Assembly: GCA_023525715.1 (NCBI GenBank)
Contig: CM042009.1
Coordinates: 124,962,319 to 125,026,318 of the forward strand
Direction of reading: 5' to 3'
Length of the DNA: 64,000 nt
Source: Cichorium intybus
Taxonomy: Eukaryota > Streptophyta > Magnoliopsida > Asterales > Asteraceae
Shown here: positions 1-12,959 of the stretch, in pieces
Layout: each line of letters opens with the position of its first letter
Numbering within the stretch: position 1 is the first letter of the stretch
Notes under the pieces: model-generated
Seen by the model: the letters and a program-made list of their open reading frames with translations, nothing else
Told to the model about the DNA's origin: nothing
Database searches by the model: none
Program-made: the position numbers and the translations under genes

Positions 1-20
1 AATTAGCATCCACATTTGAA

Positions 21-156
<136 letters not shown>

Positions 157-504
157 AGAATGACAATTATTGTGTTACCTTGTAACCAAATCCTAGCGAT
201 CAGATTTCATTCTCGTAAGAGTGAAAAAACTGAAAATTTTTCATTCTTAAAACAATGAACTAAATTTTGTACATCAAAACAACAAGAATGTAATGAATTG
301 TTTCAATTATAAAAAAATTACTGGAAAATTTACATCACAACAATAAGAATCTACAAAAATTGTAAGAATTCTGGAAAAAATAAAAATATTTTACATAAAA
401 CAACAATATTCTAAATGAACAGATAAGACATTCTTAAAAGAATGTGTTTTAAATTAGTGGTCCATATTGAGTTTCAAAGTTACACAATACTTGTCAGGAT
501 ATAT

Positions 505-693
<189 letters not shown>

Positions 694-1045
694 TCAACAT
701 CTAGGGTAAATTAGTCATTTAAATAATACAATTATAATTTTATATTAATTAATTAATTGAATTGTCCAAATTAAATGGCTACAATTAATGAATGAAACCT
801 GGAAATCCATATTAACACGTCATTGTGGTTCGCCAGTTTCTAAACTCCGCCTTTGCCTCTTAGACCTTCGAATCGTCGTCTTCCTCAGCCGGTAGCACCA
901 TCGTCGACGCTAAAGCCACCTCCAGTGGCCTTGACTGATCGCCGACAACATCAATTTCGCTGTTCTTCGTCCGTTTCTCCTCGTCCATTTACTCATACCA
1001 GAAAAACTATAAAAGCAAAATTAGAATCATGTCCAACAAAGGGCT

Positions 1046-1258
1046 TTGAAAGCCACGAGCGACTTCTATTCGAGAAATGGCGACATCGATCACGAAGACA
1101 ACGATGACAACGAAGATGAAGATGACGATATGGAAGATGAAGAAGACAATGAAATCAAGGACCAAGTGTATGATTTCTTTTGGAAGATGTTCAACGATGA
1201 TATGGAAGATGAAGATAACGATGAAATCAAGGACAAAGTGTATGATTTTCAGGTCTAA
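1046..1258 (+). CDS. small acidic repeat ORF, hypothetical
   Basis: A 70-codon ORF that is very rich in Asp and Glu. It contains a near-perfect internal duplication of about 24 codons: each copy reads DDMEDE, then DNEIKD or DDEIKD-like residues, then VYDF (DNA copies near 1128-1180 and 1199-1250). It ends shortly after a cag/gt that could be a splice donor. The upstream sequence from about 853 is more GC-rich and could be a leader or degraded exon. I recognise no family. It may be a gene fragment or chance coding in an acidic-codon repeat. Confidence 0.22.
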   Translation: MKATSDFYSRNGDIDHEDNDDNEDEDDDMEDEEDNEIKDQVYDFFWKMFNDDMEDEDNDEIKDKVYDFQV

Positions 1259-1385
1259 GATTGAATGCTTGATCATTCTCCGAGAATGGTTCATTTTTTT
1301 TAACACTGTAATTTTTTTTATCAAAAGGCATTATCTGAGAATGTCTTCGAGAATGGTTCGTGTTCATTTTCCGAGAATGGTCCAC

Positions 1386-2176
1386 ATTAACCCACTTCGT
1401 TTTTTTATTATTTATTTTTAGAGCTTATTTTTTATCAAAAAAAAAAACCGAATATACCAAAAGTCATAATTTTTAATGCTCTTTCAATAGACATCCATAT
1501 CAATATATAAAAAACGAAAAAAAAATATTTCAAAAATTTTGTTCAGATTCATAACACCTAATCAATGTAAATCTGAACTATAACAAAATTTTATAGAATA
1601 TTATTCAAATGTGAATGACCATTGAAATTTTTTTTTCAACAATGATTGATTATTCAATAATAACTCATGTAAATTTAAATAAATTTTTAGATTCAGATGT
1701 GAATCTCACTAAATTCATATGAGTTTAAGTAAATTTCATTTATATTCTTTACAATTTCAATAATTTGGTAATATACAATTGAATTAACTAAGATTCACAA
1801 ATATATTTATTTAAAGTTACACGTGAATGAACAAAAAAATCAGGTACAATATCATTTATATGTGAATTAATATATCTAAAACCTAATGCACACTATTTTT
1901 AACCTTTTGATTATATACAAATTAATTAATTTAGATTCACAAATTAATTTGCTTAAACTTCACATGTGAATGATAAAAAATTATCGAAAAAACCGAGTAT
2001 AATTATCATTTATATGTAAATTAACATGTCTAAAACAATGCATTTCAGTTTAGATTCACATGGCGAATATCGATGTCTATTTGTAGAGGACAAAAAATTA
2101 TGAATTTTGGTATATTTAGTTTTTTTTCGAAAAAAGAATAAACTTGAAAACTAAAAAAAAATAAATGAAGTTAGTT
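1386..2176. mobile_element. long-TIR non-autonomous DNA element (MITE/MULE-like)
   Basis: The left arm (about 1386-1500) and the reverse complement of the right arm (about 2066-2176) align over roughly 110 bp. Shared blocks include aatataccaaaa-tcataattttt, atagacatc-atat and an outer ttcgttttttt/cttcattt run. Similarity is roughly 75-80% by eye. The interior is AT-rich, with repeated cacatgtgaat-like words and no ORF. Long TIRs without coding sequence suggest a MULE-type or other non-autonomous DNA transposon. No target-site duplication could be fixed, so the ends are approximate. Confidence 0.5.
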
Positions 2177-2306
2177 TTTTACTATGATCCGCTACATGTG
2201 CGTCCAATTAAGAAATTTAAATCATTCTCTCTGGCCGTCGATATTTTGCATTACGACCATACGATTGGTTCCTTGGTTTCTTGTTTAATTTTGGTTCTCT
2301 ATTGAA

Positions 2307-2737
<431 letters not shown>

Positions 2738-2743
2738 TTTCTC

Positions 2744-3512
<769 letters not shown>

Positions 3513-5990
3513 TTTTTTTTTGAACGGCGGCAATTTATATAAAAGAGAGCAACTAGCAAGGTGCTAGAAACAAAAAAGAGTTACATGAAACAAGCATTAT
3601 AAGGAGATACAATCCAGTCAAACCAATCAAAACTAGAAAAACGGGATCTAAATTTAACCCAATTAAACGCTATAATCTTTATATCGTCCCCCGTTTCAAA
3701 AATAGAGGCATTAATGCCCCTAAACACAGCATCATTCCGAGCTTTCCAAATGCACCAAACGACCGCATACAGTATGGATTTTGTCAACTTCTCTTTATTC
3801 TTGTCCGACATAACCGACTTCAGAACCTCCCTATAATGGGCACAACATTCCGGAATAGAGGAAGAAATGCTACACCACAAAAAAACCCGCCGCCAAAGCT
3901 GCTTAGCGAAACTGCAGCTAAAGAAAACATGATCTGAAGTTTCAATATCCGATCTGCATAACGGACAACCATCGGTGTTCAAGACAACTCCTTTCTGCAA
4001 CAAATTTGCAGCCACAGGCACTCGATCTAGAAGCAATCTCCAAACGAAGCAGTTTACCTTCAAGGGGACCCAATTAACCCACCCAAAGTTCCAGTAGGAA
4101 TTAGAAGTATCAGTGTTTTCCTCCATAAGACGTCGCAATGAGCTTACCGAAAAAATCCCCGAGGCCTCCTCTTTCCAAACCCATTTATCCGGCACATTGA
4201 ACAAGTTCACCGAATCAACAAGTCTGATTAAAAGATCCAGTTCAACAGCTTCCAAACCTCTTCTGAGATTTCTCCTCCAGCACCAAACCGGACTACCTTC
4301 AATAGAAACGGGAATGCGATCTGCAACAAGACAGTTTTTGCTAACTTCAATATTATAAAGTCTTGGAAACCGGTCTTTGAGAGCCACCGCTCCACACCAC
4401 TTATCCTTCCAGAAATAAGTATGATTACCATCACCAAGAGTCCTTAAGAATGAATTATCTAAGGAAATATTCCAATCTTCTAGATCCCATTTGACTTGAG
4501 AAATAGATAGCCAAGCACCCGCAATTCCCTTTTTCGCAATAGTCGACCCATCAACACCTTTGACATTGTGAAGAGCTTTTATGCACGCCAACCACAAACT
4601 ATGTCTCTCTACTTTAAACCTCCACCACCACTTGGCCAGAAGTGCTAAATTAAGGCATCTAAGAGACCCAACTCCAAGCCCTCCATGAACTTTAGCTTTA
4701 GTAACCAAATCCCAGGAGACCCAATGAATTTTCCTTTTACCTTCAACCCCAGACCAAAGAAAACGCCTTCTAATACGCTCGAGATCATCAATCACCTTTT
4801 TTGGCGCTTTAAACATCGAAAAATAATACAAGGGGAGACTCCCAAGCACGGATTTAATTAAAGTCATTCTACCACCAAACGAGAGATTTTTAGCTTTCCA
4901 AGATGAAAGCTTACTCTTAAATTTTTCCATAATAGGAGTCCAATTTTTGACGAGTTTCATATTTGCACCTAGTGGGAGACCCAGATACGTACAAGGCATA
5001 ACCGCGGGTTCACAATGAAGAATGCTTGCAAATCTATCCACCTCCTCCTTATCCACCCCAATTCCAAAGACCTTACTTTTGGCAAGATTCACCTTAAGAC
5101 CTGAAGCAAGATAGAAACATCTAAGTAAACGATTAAGGTTTATGAGATTTACCTCGGTCCATTCTCCAACGAAGGTCACGTCGTCCGCATACATAAGGTG
5201 AGAAACATACGGACCATTATTCGGAAAAGACATCCCATGGAACACATGCTTACATCGAGCCTCTTTAAGCGCAACACTGAGACCCTCCATCGCAATAATA
5301 AATAGAAACGGAGACAAAGGATCTCCTTGTCTCACCCCTCTTTTAATAGGAAATTCAGGAGTCGGGGACCCATTCACCAAAATGGAAGCACGAGCGGAAG
5401 AAAGACAACCATTAATCCAAGATCTCCATTTTGCACCAAACGACATTTTCTCCATGACCGAATCCAGAAACCTCCAATTTAAGGAGTCAAAAGCCTTGTC
5501 AAAATCGACCTTAAACATAAGAAATTGCTTCTTATATTTTTTAGCCCATGATATAAGTTCATTAAGTACCAAAGGGCCATCAAGAATGCTTCTTCCTTCC
5601 ACATAGGCTGTTTGCTCCATGCTAATAATAGACCCAAGCACCTTCTTCAATCGTATTGCAAGCACTTTTGAAATTATCTTATATAAACAACCCAAAAGAT
5701 TAATGGGTCTGTAATCCTTGATTAAAAGCGGATCCACCTTCTTTGGGATTAAAGAAATAAAAGAGGAATTACACCCTTTGCTAATAACTCCAGAAAGTTC
5801 GAATTCTTTAACAAATTTAAAAATATCGATTTTGAACAAATCCCAAAACTTCTTTATAAATTTGAACGAAAACCCATCGGGACCAGGAGCTTTATCATTT
5901 CCGCAACACCAAATTGCATTTTTGACTTCATCCAGTGAGAAAGGACCTTCGAGCAACCCTGTTCGTAAAAGATTGGGGTATCCTAGGCCT
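3513..5990 (-). mobile_element. 5'-truncated LINE (L1-type non-LTR retrotransposon)
   Basis: On the minus strand the element runs from an approximate 5' boundary near 5990 to a 3' poly(A) tail, seen as the T-run 3513-3521 on the plus strand. A short 3' UTR (3522-3580) precedes the tail. ORF1 and the AP-endonuclease part of ORF2 are absent, as expected for the common 5' truncation during target-primed reverse transcription. I could not find a convincing target-site duplication, so the upper boundary is uncertain. Confidence 0.8.
3581..5956 (-). CDS. LINE ORF2 fragment: reverse transcriptase with zf-RVT domain
   Basis: An uninterrupted 791-codon frame. RT motifs in order: KAPGPDGF (about residues 22-29), DYRPINLL (81-88), KVDFDKAFDSLNW (149-161), RQGDPLSPFLF (209-219) and the catalytic YADD (256-259). 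The C-terminal part holds the Cys/His zf-RVT region typical of plant LINEs (WRLLLDRVPVAANL, then CPLC and H-C residues). The nominal first codon at 5956 is TTG, and the frame continues upstream for some codons, so the true start is lost by 5' truncation and no endonuclease domain is present. The enzyme would copy LINE RNA at a nicked target. Without the endonuclease and a promoter it is probably dead on arrival, although no stop has accumulated, which suggests a fairly recent insertion. Confidence 0.9.
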   Translation of the reverse strand: MLEGPFSLDEVKNAIWCCGNDKAPGPDGFSFKFIKKFWDLFKIDIFKFVKEFELSGVISKGCNSSFISLIPKKVDPLLIKDYRPINLLGCLYKIISKVLAIRLKKVLGSIISMEQTAYVEGRSILDGPLVLNELISWAKKYKKQFLMFKVDFDKAFDSLNWRFLDSVMEKMSFGAKWRSWINGCLSSARASILVNGSPTPEFPIKRGVRQGDPLSPFLFIIAMEGLSVALKEARCKHVFHGMSFPNNGPYVSHLMYADDVTFVGEWTEVNLINLNRLLRCFYLASGLKVNLAKSKVFGIGVDKEEVDRFASILHCEPAVMPCTYLGLPLGANMKLVKNWTPIMEKFKSKLSSWKAKNLSFGGRMTLIKSVLGSLPLYYFSMFKAPKKVIDDLERIRRRFLWSGVEGKRKIHWVSWDLVTKAKVHGGLGVGSLRCLNLALLAKWWWRFKVERHSLWLACIKALHNVKGVDGSTIAKKGIAGAWLSISQVKWDLEDWNISLDNSFLRTLGDGNHTYFWKDKWCGAVALKDRFPRLYNIEVSKNCLVADRIPVSIEGSPVWCWRRNLRRGLEAVELDLLIRLVDSVNLFNVPDKWVWKEEASGIFSVSSLRRLMEENTDTSNSYWNFGWVNWVPLKVNCFVWRLLLDRVPVAANLLQKGVVLNTDGCPLCRSDIETSDHVFFSCSFAKQLWRRVFLWCSISSSIPECCAHYREVLKSVMSDKNKEKLTKSILYAVVWCIWKARNDAVFRGINASIFETGDDIKIIAFNWVKFRSRFSSFDWFDWIVSPYNACFM

Positions 5991-7129
5991 TTTGCTCACG
6001 TAAAGAAAGATAAAATAATGTATTTTTATTTATACGAGTTAAAAGAATAACATTGTCTATAAAATTCTTTTATCTTTATAAAAAGTATTTATGCTAATAA
6101 GATCTTTCCTCGAGGAAGAGATATAAAATGTACGAGGAGTGACAAGATTCCTCATTATAGTCTTATGGATATGATTGCATTCAATGAAGATAAATAATTG
6201 TTTTCAAGACACCTACTTAAAAGTAGCATCTAATGACTATGATTAATAACATCCGGTGGTATATTTCGATCTCCTGAGCGAGAAATAACGCATCACGTAC
6301 ACTGTATATAGAGAGCGTATATCTGATCTGAACGTTCTAAAAAAAAATCTGATCTGATCGTTTTGCATGTACGTGGAAGGTGTATGTATATGTATAGTAC
6401 ATAAAAAGTAGAAATACTAAAGTAAAGAGAAACATTAAAGTGATAATATGAAGGTTACTACTCCAACAAGTACTTAGACTTGACATACAAAAAGAAAGTA
6501 GATGTCGCATAAGTCTTATGGAATTGTAATACCTTCTTTAAGATAAAATTATCTACCTATGATCACTTTATATAAATCATAATATATGTTTGGATATATA
6601 CAGAACTTTTACTTATTTTCATCGAACAGCAAGACTACTCGAACACTTATATGAGATATTATTTTTTTTAGTATATCATCAAAAAACCATATTTTTTGTA
6701 CTAAAAAAATGACAACAGTGTTCGAAATAAGTATTTCGGACCCAAGATAACTCGGATCTAACCTATTTATGTGGCCCATCATACAAACTGGCAACATGTG
6801 GAACCCACCACATCCCGAACAATATTCCGGATTCTCTAACAAAAAAAATCCCAAAAAATAGATGAGACGGAAAATAGATTCACACTTTGTTGAGGATACA
6901 GTGAATCAGGTTGGTTTTACACATTTTGTCGAATGATTTGTAATCAAATAGGCAAAGCCATAGGTCCGAAATGCGATGAATATCCACAGACCACGAAGAC
7001 AAATTTGAAATGTGGGCATTCTATAGGTCCGAGTACCAATTTTTCTTTTTTATGGTTGTTAGGGTGTTTTGTGGGTTTTACAACAACTTGCGCTTAGCTT
7101 AAAGACCTAATAATAGCAAAAACACGTGT
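5991..7129. other. non-coding interval
   Basis: AT-rich sequence with only short ORFs. The 81-codon minus-strand ORF at 6609-6854 shows no family signature. I see no RNA gene or complete repeat. Confidence 0.5.
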
Positions 7130-8346
7130 CCAAATGTTTAAGAGTTGTCAATCCTCACAAATGAGATTGAGAATATGTAAAATATGTCCCAAAATATCAT
7201 TGCTATACTGCACTTAGTTAGAGTACATGATAAGCAGGGTCGAACCACAGAGACACGGGATATAAGGTCTATGCTACTTAGTATGCAATACTAAGAATGT
7301 TCTAATGAAGGGGTTTTGTAGTAAAAATAGAAATAGAAAAGAAAAGCATGCAAGTGATAAAAAAATAAAGAATTCAATTGTAAAAAGCCTAGTTCTGAGT
7401 CTTCGATGTTTATCAATTTAGATTGAATTCGCTTTGATGTGTTTATGATTCATGATCCTAAGTTGGCTTTTAAAAGTCATAAAAGCAGTCTTTATGAAAT
7501 TAACCTGCTAAATTGTCTAGATAAAACACGCTCTTTACCTAAACATAGTTCCTTATTACCCAACCTAGATTGCATGCAGGAACTGCATGAGGTGCGCAAG
7601 TACTAACAATGTCAAATTCTTCTCATACGCTTGGAAGTGTGTGAACATGTGACCAAATTCTTAACAAGGACGCTTGTTATTGTTACCAAAAATCAAATGT
7701 GCAAAATGATTAGATGTCTCACTCAGTCGATTAACATTGCGTGAATTCAATTCATCTAAGGTGGCCAGTCGAAAAATCAAATTCAAGACTAAAATTGAAA
7801 CGAGAAAATGATCACTAGAATTAATCAAAAACAAACATCAAACGGAATGTTTCTATCTATTTGACAAACATGTCCGAACCCAAAACTACATCTAGGGTTC
7901 TAGCCAGACATGGCTAGATTAGAACAAGAAATGTAGAAATGTAAAAGAAAATGTTGCTTACAACCAAATATATGTAAACCGAATCTTGAAAGGCGTGATT
8001 CGGCCTTCTAAACCTTTAGAAAATAGCCTCAAAAGCTCTCTAGGTCATGGGATATGATAATGGTTTCTGAACACCTTTTAGGCTGAAATGAGGTGCTATT
8101 TATAGGACTTGGAGTAGTTAGAGTTGCTATTGATAAGGTTAGCATCACTAACTTTTGGTCCTCCGGAAGACTAGGTCTGGTCAGCCTTGCAATCGCAATA
8201 GCTCGGATGTTTTGCAACCAACATGATAGCGTCGCTAATAGTAAGGTTAGTGACGCTAACCTTCAAATTTCAGCATTTTGTCACCTTTTGCCCCTTTTTC
8301 CCCGACTTTTCGTGATATCAGCAGTTAGCATCTCTAATGGTAGTGT
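7130..8346 (-). mobile_element. part of an old antisense LTR-like sequence (Tat/Athila style), split by the Copia nest
   Basis: The stretch around 7210-7270 (gataagcagggtcgaaccacagagac) resembles sequence seen in LTRs of Tat/Athila-type Gypsy elements. Compare 49950-49970 of the element at 49872, which has aagggtcgaaccaaggag. A minus-strand TATA box lies at about 8096-8105 (gctatttata on the plus strand). The sequence resumes after the Copia insertion at 35860 and may end near 36239 (tacgtatca). It would be a solo LTR serving as the target of the whole nest. The outer boundaries are not proven. Confidence 0.35.
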
Positions 8347-9113
8347 TGTTGGATTAGGTGTCTAAGCCATGACTTTACAACTATATTTATCTTGTTAATT
8401 GAAGCAAAGTCCATTTGGGTTGCCCTCATAGCTGGAGGTCAGGATAGAGTTCAGTAGAGTAAAAGGTTGATTTATTAATTGTGTAATAAATCAATAGAAT
8501 TAATTAAATGGTTTATTAATATATTTAAGTGTTAATATATTAATTAGAAACTATAATAATTAATTGAGATTTAATCTAGAATTAATTGGATTTAATTTAG
8601 TGATTAAATTAATTAATTAAAAGTGTGAGGACTAGTTTGTATTTATTCAATAGTTGAATAACTGGCAAAGAGAAGTCCAGGGGCCAAAAGTGGCGCCACC
8701 CTTGGAGGCTTCTCTAGGGTTGGCGAAAACCCTAATTAGGGTTTAGAGATCTGGTCCAAGTGGTCAACAGGCTTGCCTACTTGGAGGCTCATTCGGGTTT
8801 CAGGTGTAACCCTAGGAGGCTATAAAAGGAACCCTCTGGCTCCCCATTATTCACGCCAACTTCAACCAAGATTACTCTGCTGGACTGTCTTCTCCATTGC
8901 TGTGGGTATGACTTGCATCTGAGGCAGGATACTTTTGCTGCTAGCTTCAAGAACAAGATTCAAAGGTTGGTTCTTCTGATTTAAACTTTAGAAATAATTA
9001 TTGGCCTTTAGGTTTTTAGTTTATTATCTTCATAGAAGAAAACATAGATCTTTCTAGGGTTGCATGTGAACCATAGGAATATTTGTGTTCATTGTTTGCT
9101 AAAAAACCCTTCA
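8347..9113 (+). repeat. Copia C 5' LTR
   Basis: 767 bp with TG...CA ends. A TATA box (TATAAAAG) at 8821-8828 marks the probable promoter, with transcription expected to start near 8850. By eye it differs from the 3' LTR at roughly 15-20 positions and has no length difference. Confidence 0.93.
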
Positions 9114-9114
9114 G

Positions 9115-9126
9115 TGGTATCAGAGC
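9115..9126 (+). promoter_or_regulatory. Copia C primer-binding site (tRNA-iMet)
   Basis: tggtatcagagc, one base after the 5' LTR, complementary to the 3' end of plant initiator methionine tRNA. Confidence 0.9.
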
Positions 9127-10356
9127 TTAGGCTGTTTTCTTGTGTTTGATATAAACTGCTTAATCTATGTTTGCCTTGAGGTTTTGTGCTAAAACCACCT
9201 CTTGGATGAGGCTTTGGTCGAAATCTAGGCTAGGGTTTCCTAACCCTAGCCGCCACCCTCATGGTCCCCCTTATTTGCTTGATTTACTTGCCTTATTTAG
9301 TGTGTTGTTATTTTGGTAATTGGATTAATTAAATAACTAGAACCTCTTTAATTTTGGCATGTAAATTTCGAACCATATAGGGGCCAAGATAGAAAAATTA
9401 ATTTAATTAATTTTATGAAATCTATCTTAGATTTAATTAGTTTAATTAACTGTTAATTAAAAGATCAATTAAATCAGCTTAAAGAATTAATTAAATTTTC
9501 AAAAAATAGATATAAATTTGCGAAAATTATGAGATAATAAATTCTTAAATATTTTAATAAGATTAAAATATATCTTATATATTTATGATTAAAAGTTAAT
9601 TATTTATATATAAGAAAATTGGTTAGTCTTACCGTAAGTAGGCCTCATTCACAAAACTGTCCTATAAAGAGGGTATAAGGCGACTGACTATAAAATGTTA
9701 GTCTAATGGGTATCTACTCTTACCCACCGCTCTCCTGGTCAGTCGAGTGTCGTTAGCCGAACGGGTTTGATAGAACCGCTAAGCCTCTTAAAAGTATAAT
9801 GCTATAATTGAAAGTACTAGAACCTTAAACAAAAACCCCAATCTAGTTACTTTAGGTTAAAAATGTGAATTGGTGCTAATCCATGGAATTGCACATTGCA
9901 CTTTGTGGAACGTTGGTGGAGCGTGTGTGGTTTACCGGCACGCCAACTGGGGTCTGCAAAGAGTTGCAATGGGTTTCTCGATTTTGTCATTATTAACGGA
10001 GCGTGTGTGGTTAACCGGCACGTTAATTAGAGATGGCAATTGACTTCGAGAGTACCAAGCTAATTTGCATGGTTATTCACACCCAGTTTGTGATCCTCGG
10101 CATCCCAGTCACAAACAGTGGGGCACATCCGAGACTAAACATGCCATTAAACAGTTCAATGTGTCTCAACAGATCTAGGAATTTCATAAGATGAAATTGA
10201 TAAGTGTATTATCTACCTTAATGACCATTATGTTGTGATTACGGCATCCCTCTTCACACCATAGTTGGGGTATTTTGGGTCCTAGCCTTAATAATTAATA
10301 TATTGGGTAATTATTTAAAATGATTAATTAAACTAATAAAATTCTGTTTATTGTAG
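9127..10356 (+). other. Copia C leader region, non-coding, with two hairpins
   Basis: About 1.2 kb between the PBS and the first ATG of a gag-like ORF. It holds two copies of a hairpin motif (9912-9947 and 9992-10027) with core gagcgtgtgtggtt-accggcac and different but self-complementary arms. Otherwise AT-rich with many in-frame stops. Confidence 0.6.
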
Positions 10357-10473
10357 ATGTCTGAATCAAGTGTCTATTCTCCTCCCTCTCCTCCTTCACC
10401 CATTTCTGAGAGCATCAGAAAGCACCTGCTAAATATGGAAAGGCTGACTGGCCTTAATGGTATGGCTTCATAA
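10357..10473 (+). pseudogene. Copia C gag-like N-terminal remnant
   Basis: A 38-codon ORF that starts right after an acceptor-like tttattgtag. It is Ser/Pro-rich (MSESSVYSPPSPP...) and ends ...ERLTGLNGMAS before TAA. The final residues resemble the KLTG-N block near the start of Copia gag proteins, after which the frame is lost. A further 60-codon ORF at 10574-10756 (with DPDFRRNLEFLG) lies in another frame and may be a second remnant. Assignment rests mainly on position after the PBS. Confidence 0.35.
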
Positions 10474-10796
10474 ATAGAGAATAGTTCTCTGTTTTGCTAG
10501 CAAGCAACATCTGACTGAGTGTCCGCTCCCCAGAGCATGACGTCACACAGTAGCTTGTGATGAGCATGACTCCTTGATTGTTAAGTCAAGGAAAGTTCGT
10601 TACCTAATACTATTGATCATTGACCCCGATTTCCGCAGGAATTTAGAATTCCTGGGGTCAGATAAGTTAACACAGCTAGTTGTGGAAAAGTTCCATGAAC
10701 TGGTTGAGAAAGGACGAGCTAAGATCTTCAAAGAGTTTGAAGTGTGCAGGAAGTAGCGCCAGTTCACATGTTCTCAAGAGTGAAAGACACATAAGT

Positions 10797-12808
10797 TGTA
10801 ACGCCAAGACACTCCTTATATGTAAATATAATAAAAAGGGTAAATGGGTCATTTTACCTTAGAAGGGTAATTTGGTCTTTTTGACAGAAAAGGATTTAGT
10901 TTGTAATAATATTTTGAGTTTTGGACTTAAAATGTTATAAAAAACTGGTTTTTGTCATAAAAATGTGTTAGTTGTGGCAAAAGTTCAAGAAATAGAATTC
11001 CAAGGACTAAAATGCAATTTCTGGAAATATAAAGCTAGAACATTCTCCCACATGTGCAGAAAAGTTTAGAAGCTACGGGAGAGAGTTCTTGAGCGATCGT
11101 TGCAAGTCTTGGAGATTTCTTGAAGGTTTGAAGCTTGTAATTCGATTATTGGCTTTGGATTGAAGGTTTGGAAGTGTTGAAGGTTAGTATTTCAAGTTCT
11201 AACCTAGATTGTTCTTGATGAGTTTTTATGGAAACTGAAATTTGTAATTTCAGTTACGAATTATGTGGTTTAAGTGGCTAAATACTTCAAATAAGTCATT
11301 AGTTAAGAATATAACTCAAGAACATGGAAGTAGATTGCAATTCTTGAGAATTTGCAATTTTGATCAAGAACCCTAGATTATGAGTTCTTGTGATAAACTT
11401 GATTCTAATGGTTTATAATGAGTTGTAGATGCTATATTGACTGAAAGAAATCAGTAGAAGTAAGTAAAATTCAACAATTTCGGTTTTTTGGACTAAAATC
11501 GTGAAAACGAGAAATCTTGGAAATGGATTTGAATTTGACAATTCTATGGTTTAAAACTTGAAGTAAATGAATAGTTTTGGTTCTGGAATAAGTTCCTAGT
11601 GATTAAGTCAAGAATTAAGGACTTAACAAGAGAAAATGGGATTTTATAGCATTAAATCGGAGTTTTCTGGATCTGCCAGCAGCAGGCGCGATGCGCCCTC
11701 ACCCTGGGCGCGACGCGTCGTCGCGGCAGAAATAAAGTTTTCCTCTGTTAAAATTTGGTGCAATTTCCAAGTTTGATTTTGATGCTAGGCTTATCCGATT
11801 GACCTGAAATTTTGAACATAGGTCTAATATGTTGTGAAACTTCATGGAAAATTATCGAAATACGAATACGATCTCCCGAAAGTACTGTAGTAGAATACAC
11901 GTATTTCGGGAAGTGTATTAAAATTTTATAACTATGGTTATTGATTGGAAATGCTTGGAATTGGTCTTATAATAGACTTTTGAGCACTAGAATCAACTGA
12001 AATGGTAAATTAACCTATAACCATTGTGAAATGAATGAAATTATAGGTACGGGACAAAATCTCGCGGAATCCATTTCAAGACAAGAAATAACTAAAGCTA
12101 GTGGTAGCAAGCATTCAGGTGAGTAATCTCACTTATATCTGATGTGATAAGTAATGGATGAGCAGCTGCAGATGGAAATAGTCTTGGGGACAAATTTGAC
12201 AGAATTTATGATGAAATGAAAGACAATACCAGATAAGCCGTGAGTCTGTGATAGACAAGAACGGAGCTGTGAGTCATTACCTGAAATAACAATACGACAA
12301 TATCAGATAAGCCGTGAGTCTGTAGTATACAAGAACGGAGCTGTGAGTCAATCTTTAAAAAGACAATACTGGATAATCTGTGAGTCGTTGAGATGGCAAG
12401 AACGGAGCCGTGAGTCTAGGCAAAAGCGGGACAATCCGTGAGCCATATATGATCATGTGTTAGGAGATAACGCATATTTGATTAGTATAGAGAATTTTAT
12501 TCTTATACATGTTATATTAGATTTGATTACTCATTGGGCTTTATAGCTCACAGTTTTATTTGATATGTCCCTGTAGGTGAGCGTGATCCCACCAAGGGGA
12601 AAGATAAAGTTCGTGACTAAGGACTTAAGAATTGTGAAGTAACGACCCGGCTTGAAGGATGTATGATATCTTTATGTATTGTAAATCCTTGATACACTTA
12701 TATCTGTTGTGTTAACAAATACCCTTTGGATATGTTTTTATTGTAAAATATTTGGTTTGAAAAACAAAAATTTTTATGGGGTGTTTTGTTAATAAGTCGG
12801 GTGTTACA
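10797..12808 (+). repeat. chromovirus A LTR 1
   Basis: 2012 bp, TGTAACGCC...GTGTTACA. TATA box TATAAAG at 11028-11034. A GC-rich block at about 11690-11735 contains ggcgcgatgcgccc and gggcgcgacgcg. The 3' part (about 12225-12445) has repeated (c)cgtgagtc words spaced about 40 bp. Confidence 0.92.
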
Positions 12809-12811
12809 AGT

Positions 12812-12824
12812 TGGTATCAGAGCC
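12812..12824 (+). promoter_or_regulatory. chromovirus A primer-binding site (first internal region)
   Basis: tggtatcagagcc, three bases after the LTR; complementary to tRNA-iMet. Confidence 0.9.
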
Positions 12825-12959
12825 GTGGTTTAAGTGAACTAGGTGTCTTAGATTAGATTCCTAAACTTAAACCTTGAGAGAAAATGGACAGATGGACTGT
12901 TAGACATGTATAAGTTCGCTATTATATAAGTAATCTAACCGTTTGCTGAATTTTGAAGT

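Noticed and set aside
6609..6854. 81-codon minus-strand ORF as a possible gene
   Set aside because: No family signature, no homologous copy in the window and AT-rich composition typical of chance ORFs.
12230..12440. Regular ccgtgagtc repeats as a CRISPR-like array
   Set aside because: Plant nuclear LTR context, imperfect short repeats and related spacers; not a CRISPR array.
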